Of a stretch of 64,000 nucleotides of DNA, positions 62,276-64,000 are shown piece by piece. The translations under genes were made by a program, and so were the position numbers. The notes below the pieces were generated by a model. It made no database searches and had not been told where the DNA came from. It saw only the letters and a program-made list of their open reading frames with translations. The number at the start of each line of letters is the position of its first letter. Within the stretch, counting starts at the first letter, position 1. Source of the stretch: Chitinophaga pinensis (GTDB lineage: Bacteria; Bacteroidota; Bacteroidia; Chitinophagales; UBA10324); NCBI GenBank assembly GCA_945892775.1, contig CAMDDP010000006.1:28505-92504 (forward strand). The letters are read 5' to 3'.

Positions 62276-62282
62276 CCATAAC
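62276..62282 (+). repeat. R'' half of a truncated attC (end of cassette 4)
   Basis: CCATAAC within GCCCATAACAGC, the complement of the GTTATGGGC that opens cassette 4. No matching right arm or R' follows before the next gene, so the array is cut here. The 385 bp from 62167 to 62551 otherwise holds only this and a promoter. Confidence 0.55.
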
Positions 62283-62474
62283 AGCGCAATGGGACTATTG
62301 GGGTATAGAGACTGAAAAGATGGTTAATAATAGTAAGTGTCAAGAAATTATATCGGGAACGATTATCCCTTATTTTAAAAAAAACGAATATTATTTAGTT
62401 GTTGATTATTCCTTTTTGAGATATGAAAAACGCAATATCAATGTAAATAATAATTTTTAATTTTAAATAGCTTT

Positions 62475-62507
62475 TTTGTTCTTCGTGTTATTATTTTATT
62501 ATATTTG
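62475..62507 (+). promoter_or_regulatory. Promoter of the 62552 lipoprotein gene
   Basis: TTTG (62475-62478), 21 bp, TATATTTG (62500-62507): consensus. Transcript start near 62514, about 38 nt before ATG 62552, which rules out the TTG at 62519 as the likely start. Confidence 0.75.
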
Positions 62508-62551
62508 CATACAATTAGTTGCTAACTAATAACAATTTCACTGAATTTAGT

Positions 62552-63949
62552 ATGAAAACAATAACCTTTTTAAATTCCCGTAAAAATATTTATTTAATAC
62601 CTAAACAATGTACTTTGTACTTTTTAAGTATTTTTTTTATTTTTTCATCATGTGGTAATGATCCCGTTAAAAAGTCATATATTTTAAATAAAAAATTGGC
62701 TGAAGACATAAAATATTTAAGTGACTTTGAAAAGCAATTAAGGGGGGATACTTTAAAAACTGAAGCTGCTTTTGATTTGTATTTTGATTTTAGTTCCACT
62801 ATGAAACGTGGAGTAACCGATAAAGTATATGGAAAATTAATTCAAGATGCTTTTTACAAAATTGAACCTTCAGATAATATATATTCAATCGGAGAAAATA
62901 AAGAATTAAAATTAATTACTGGTTCAAATGTTGAAAAACAAAATTCAGTTTTAGGTGTAGTTAATTATGTTCAAAATATGACTTATATGACAGTTAATAT
63001 AAACAATGTTGTAAGTCATCTTCAAAAACCTGCAGTCATTTTTTCTGATTTTTCAATAGATGAAGGAAAGCCTTCTAGAGACATGGAAGGAATTACATCT
63101 TCTTTTATTCGTGGCCCAGAATATAAAAAACAATTTTCAGATTGGTTAATAAGTGGCGGTTCCATACGCATATATGGTAAAAATATTTTAGAAAATGGGA
63201 CTAAAATGCCAATTTATGCCATTGTGTTCCTTCCCGCAAGCTATTCATCGTCTCATCGTGTAAATGGCATTCTTGAATTACTAGACAATAATTTAAAAGC
63301 TGATATTTATTTTGATTTACACCCTAATTTCGTTACGATTACAACTCCGACCGATAATTCTGTTTATTTATCGGATATTCATAAAATTGGAAAAAGCTCT
63401 AATAGTCATTATTTGTTAGAAAATAATTTAGGAGAGCTATTAGTTTTTTCTGCATCAGAATTTATTAATAAAATTAAGCCTGTTCAAAAAGAGGTAGCAA
63501 CAACTTTTTTTGGTGGCTTAGGTTGGCGAGATAATAACACTTCCTTTTTGCAGGAACCGATTTTTACTTCAGAAATCACAGAAATTGCTCCCGAAAATAA
63601 TGAGAAACTGTCAAGCAAGTTAAATCCCAAAGCAATCCCTATTTTTAACCAATTGAATACGGTTGATACTGTTTTTCAAATTCCAATGAATTTTAAAGAA
63701 GCATCTCAGCCCAAATACTATAAAGAACAGTTGCATTTAATTAGGTATTCAATTCAAATTTCTGGATGTAGTAACAAGCCTCGGTGGGATAAAGAAAAGG
63801 CAAGTGCTTGCTTGCAATATAAACTTAAATCTGGTAACAAACCATTATTAAATACATGCCTTTACGAAAGTATTGATCAAGCCTTAGAAATTGCTTCTTC
63901 CAGTAAAAGATTAAAAACGGTATATTCAATATATTCATTCATTAAGTAA
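62552..63949 (+). CDS. Lipoprotein with a VWA-like domain, unknown function
   Basis: 465 residues from ATG 62552. Lipobox F-S-S-C (Cys near residue 36) in FLSIFFIFSSCGNDP. The segment FDLYFDFSSTMKRGV resembles the D-x-S-x-S/T metal site of von Willebrand A domains, and PAVIFSDFSIDEGK could supply the later Asp. The rest is unrecognised. Outer- or inner-membrane anchored by lipid. Very AT-rich, unlike the cassette 1 gene. A further start codon 26 nt downstream suggests an operon running off the window. Confidence 0.6.
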   Translation: MKTITFLNSRKNIYLIPKQCTLYFLSIFFIFSSCGNDPVKKSYILNKKLAEDIKYLSDFEKQLRGDTLKTEAAFDLYFDFSSTMKRGVTDKVYGKLIQDAFYKIEPSDNIYSIGENKELKLITGSNVEKQNSVLGVVNYVQNMTYMTVNINNVVSHLQKPAVIFSDFSIDEGKPSRDMEGITSSFIRGPEYKKQFSDWLISGGSIRIYGKNILENGTKMPIYAIVFLPASYSSSHRVNGILELLDNNLKADIYFDLHPNFVTITTPTDNSVYLSDIHKIGKSSNSHYLLENNLGELLVFSASEFINKIKPVQKEVATTFFGGLGWRDNNTSFLQEPIFTSEITEIAPENNEKLSSKLNPKAIPIFNQLNTVDTVFQIPMNFKEASQPKYYKEQLHLIRYSIQISGCSNKPRWDKEKASACLQYKLKSGNKPLLNTCLYESIDQALEIASSSKRLKTVYSIYSFIK

Positions 63950-63974
63950 TCAACAGTTATAAACAACAACAGCT

Positions 63975-64000
63975 ATGCTAACAAATTTTTTTCAATCATT
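63975..64000 (+). CDS. Possible start of the next gene, cut by the right edge
   Basis: ATG 63975 with eight open codons (MLTNFFQS) to the end of the window, 25 bp after the lipoprotein stop on the same strand. Too short to judge; listed because the spacing suggests a co-transcribed gene. Confidence 0.3.

Larger units (their letters stand above)
58601..62282 (+). mobile_element. Integron gene-cassette array without integrase (CALIN-like)
   Basis: Four complete attC-like sites and one truncated site divide this stretch into four cassettes: 58691-60511, 60512-61129, 61130-61729 and 61730-62282. Each cassette begins GTTATGC, GTTAGCG, GTTAGCG or GTTATGG. The R'' box at its own 3' end is the reverse complement of that start (GCATAAC, CGCTAAC, CGCTAAC, CCATAAC), which is what integrase recombination of circular cassettes produces. 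Each cassette holds one plus-strand gene. No tyrosine recombinase with an IntI-type insert is present in the window. Confidence 0.7.

Noticed and set aside
58601..62282. Reading the repeats as an insertion sequence or CRISPR array
   Set aside because: No transposase or cas gene is present, and the repeats are too long, too variable and palindromic in the attC manner.
62221..62460. 79-residue open frame
   Set aside because: It begins in the cassette 4 tail, crosses the broken attC box and has no recognisable motif or start signal.
1..64000. tRNA, rRNA or known riboswitch
   Set aside because: No cloverleaf, rRNA segment or recognised riboswitch core was found by eye in the gaps; the queuosine transporter and ribBA leaders show no clear preQ1 or FMN element.

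Overview
The window is AT-rich chromosomal DNA from a member of the Bacteroidota, probably an uncultured Flavobacteriales- or Sphingobacteriales-type lineage. Supporting signs are four secreted proteins with type IX secretion (T9SS) C-terminal sorting domains, repeated TTTG-N18-21-TAnnTTTG promoters (the Bacteroidota sigma-A type), a long NusB, a DUF3276/Pur-alpha protein, leucine dehydrogenase, a fused DnaQ-GIY-YIG nuclease, and many weak or TTG starts.

Layout. 1-5.5 kb: proton-pumping pyrophosphatase (cut by the left edge), ClpS, PrmC, a small secreted protein, phosphofructokinase and dihydroorotase. 5.6-19 kb: a lipid-type methyltransferase, two secreted propeller-like proteins, queuosine-precursor transporter, RNase HI, MarC, a very small lipoprotein, Mpl, an exonuclease, a polyprenol-phosphate glycosyltransferase, a C1 peptidase, a flavoprotein and a THUMP RNA methyltransferase. 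19-25.6 kb: a broken surface-protein gene, DUF3276, an ABC exporter, leucine dehydrogenase, NusB and the exonuclease-GIY-YIG fusion. 25.7-36 kb (minus strand): two tandem TPR/GT-C-like membrane proteins, Prc, a clan-A glycosidase, YihY, MltG, and L27-L21 with a textbook promoter. 36.3-53.9 kb: a 1170-residue outer-membrane protein, a coiled-coil membrane protein, aspartokinase, RibBA with two glycosyltransferases, a third glycosyltransferase, PAP2, LptF/G, a lysine-tailed START protein, and the three-gene proton-translocating transhydrogenase.

54-64 kb is accessory. It begins with an HD protein, a decayed gene, a TonB-C protein and a T9SS-exported lysyl oxidase whose copper ligands and both cofactor-forming residues are visible. 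From 58.6 to 62.3 kb the sequence reads as an integron cassette array without an integrase. Four complete attC-like sites and one truncated one (58601, 60370, 61005, 61605, 62276) separate short units with one gene each. For each of the four bounded cassettes, the R'' box is the reverse complement of that cassette's own first bases, as integron recombination requires. Two attC sites are each 132 bp and clearly homologous. All four plus-strand cassettes also carry a shared leader sequence shortly before the start codon. Cargo is a T9SS-sorted BNR-repeat protein, two related DUF1566-like proteins and a zinc-ribbon membrane protein. No integrase gene is visible in the window, so I describe it as a CALIN-type array (attC cluster lacking an integrase).

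No tRNA, rRNA, CRISPR array or complete insertion sequence was recognised. Starts were moved from the longest open frame to internal codons where a -7 promoter box, family alignment or a signal peptide supports it.
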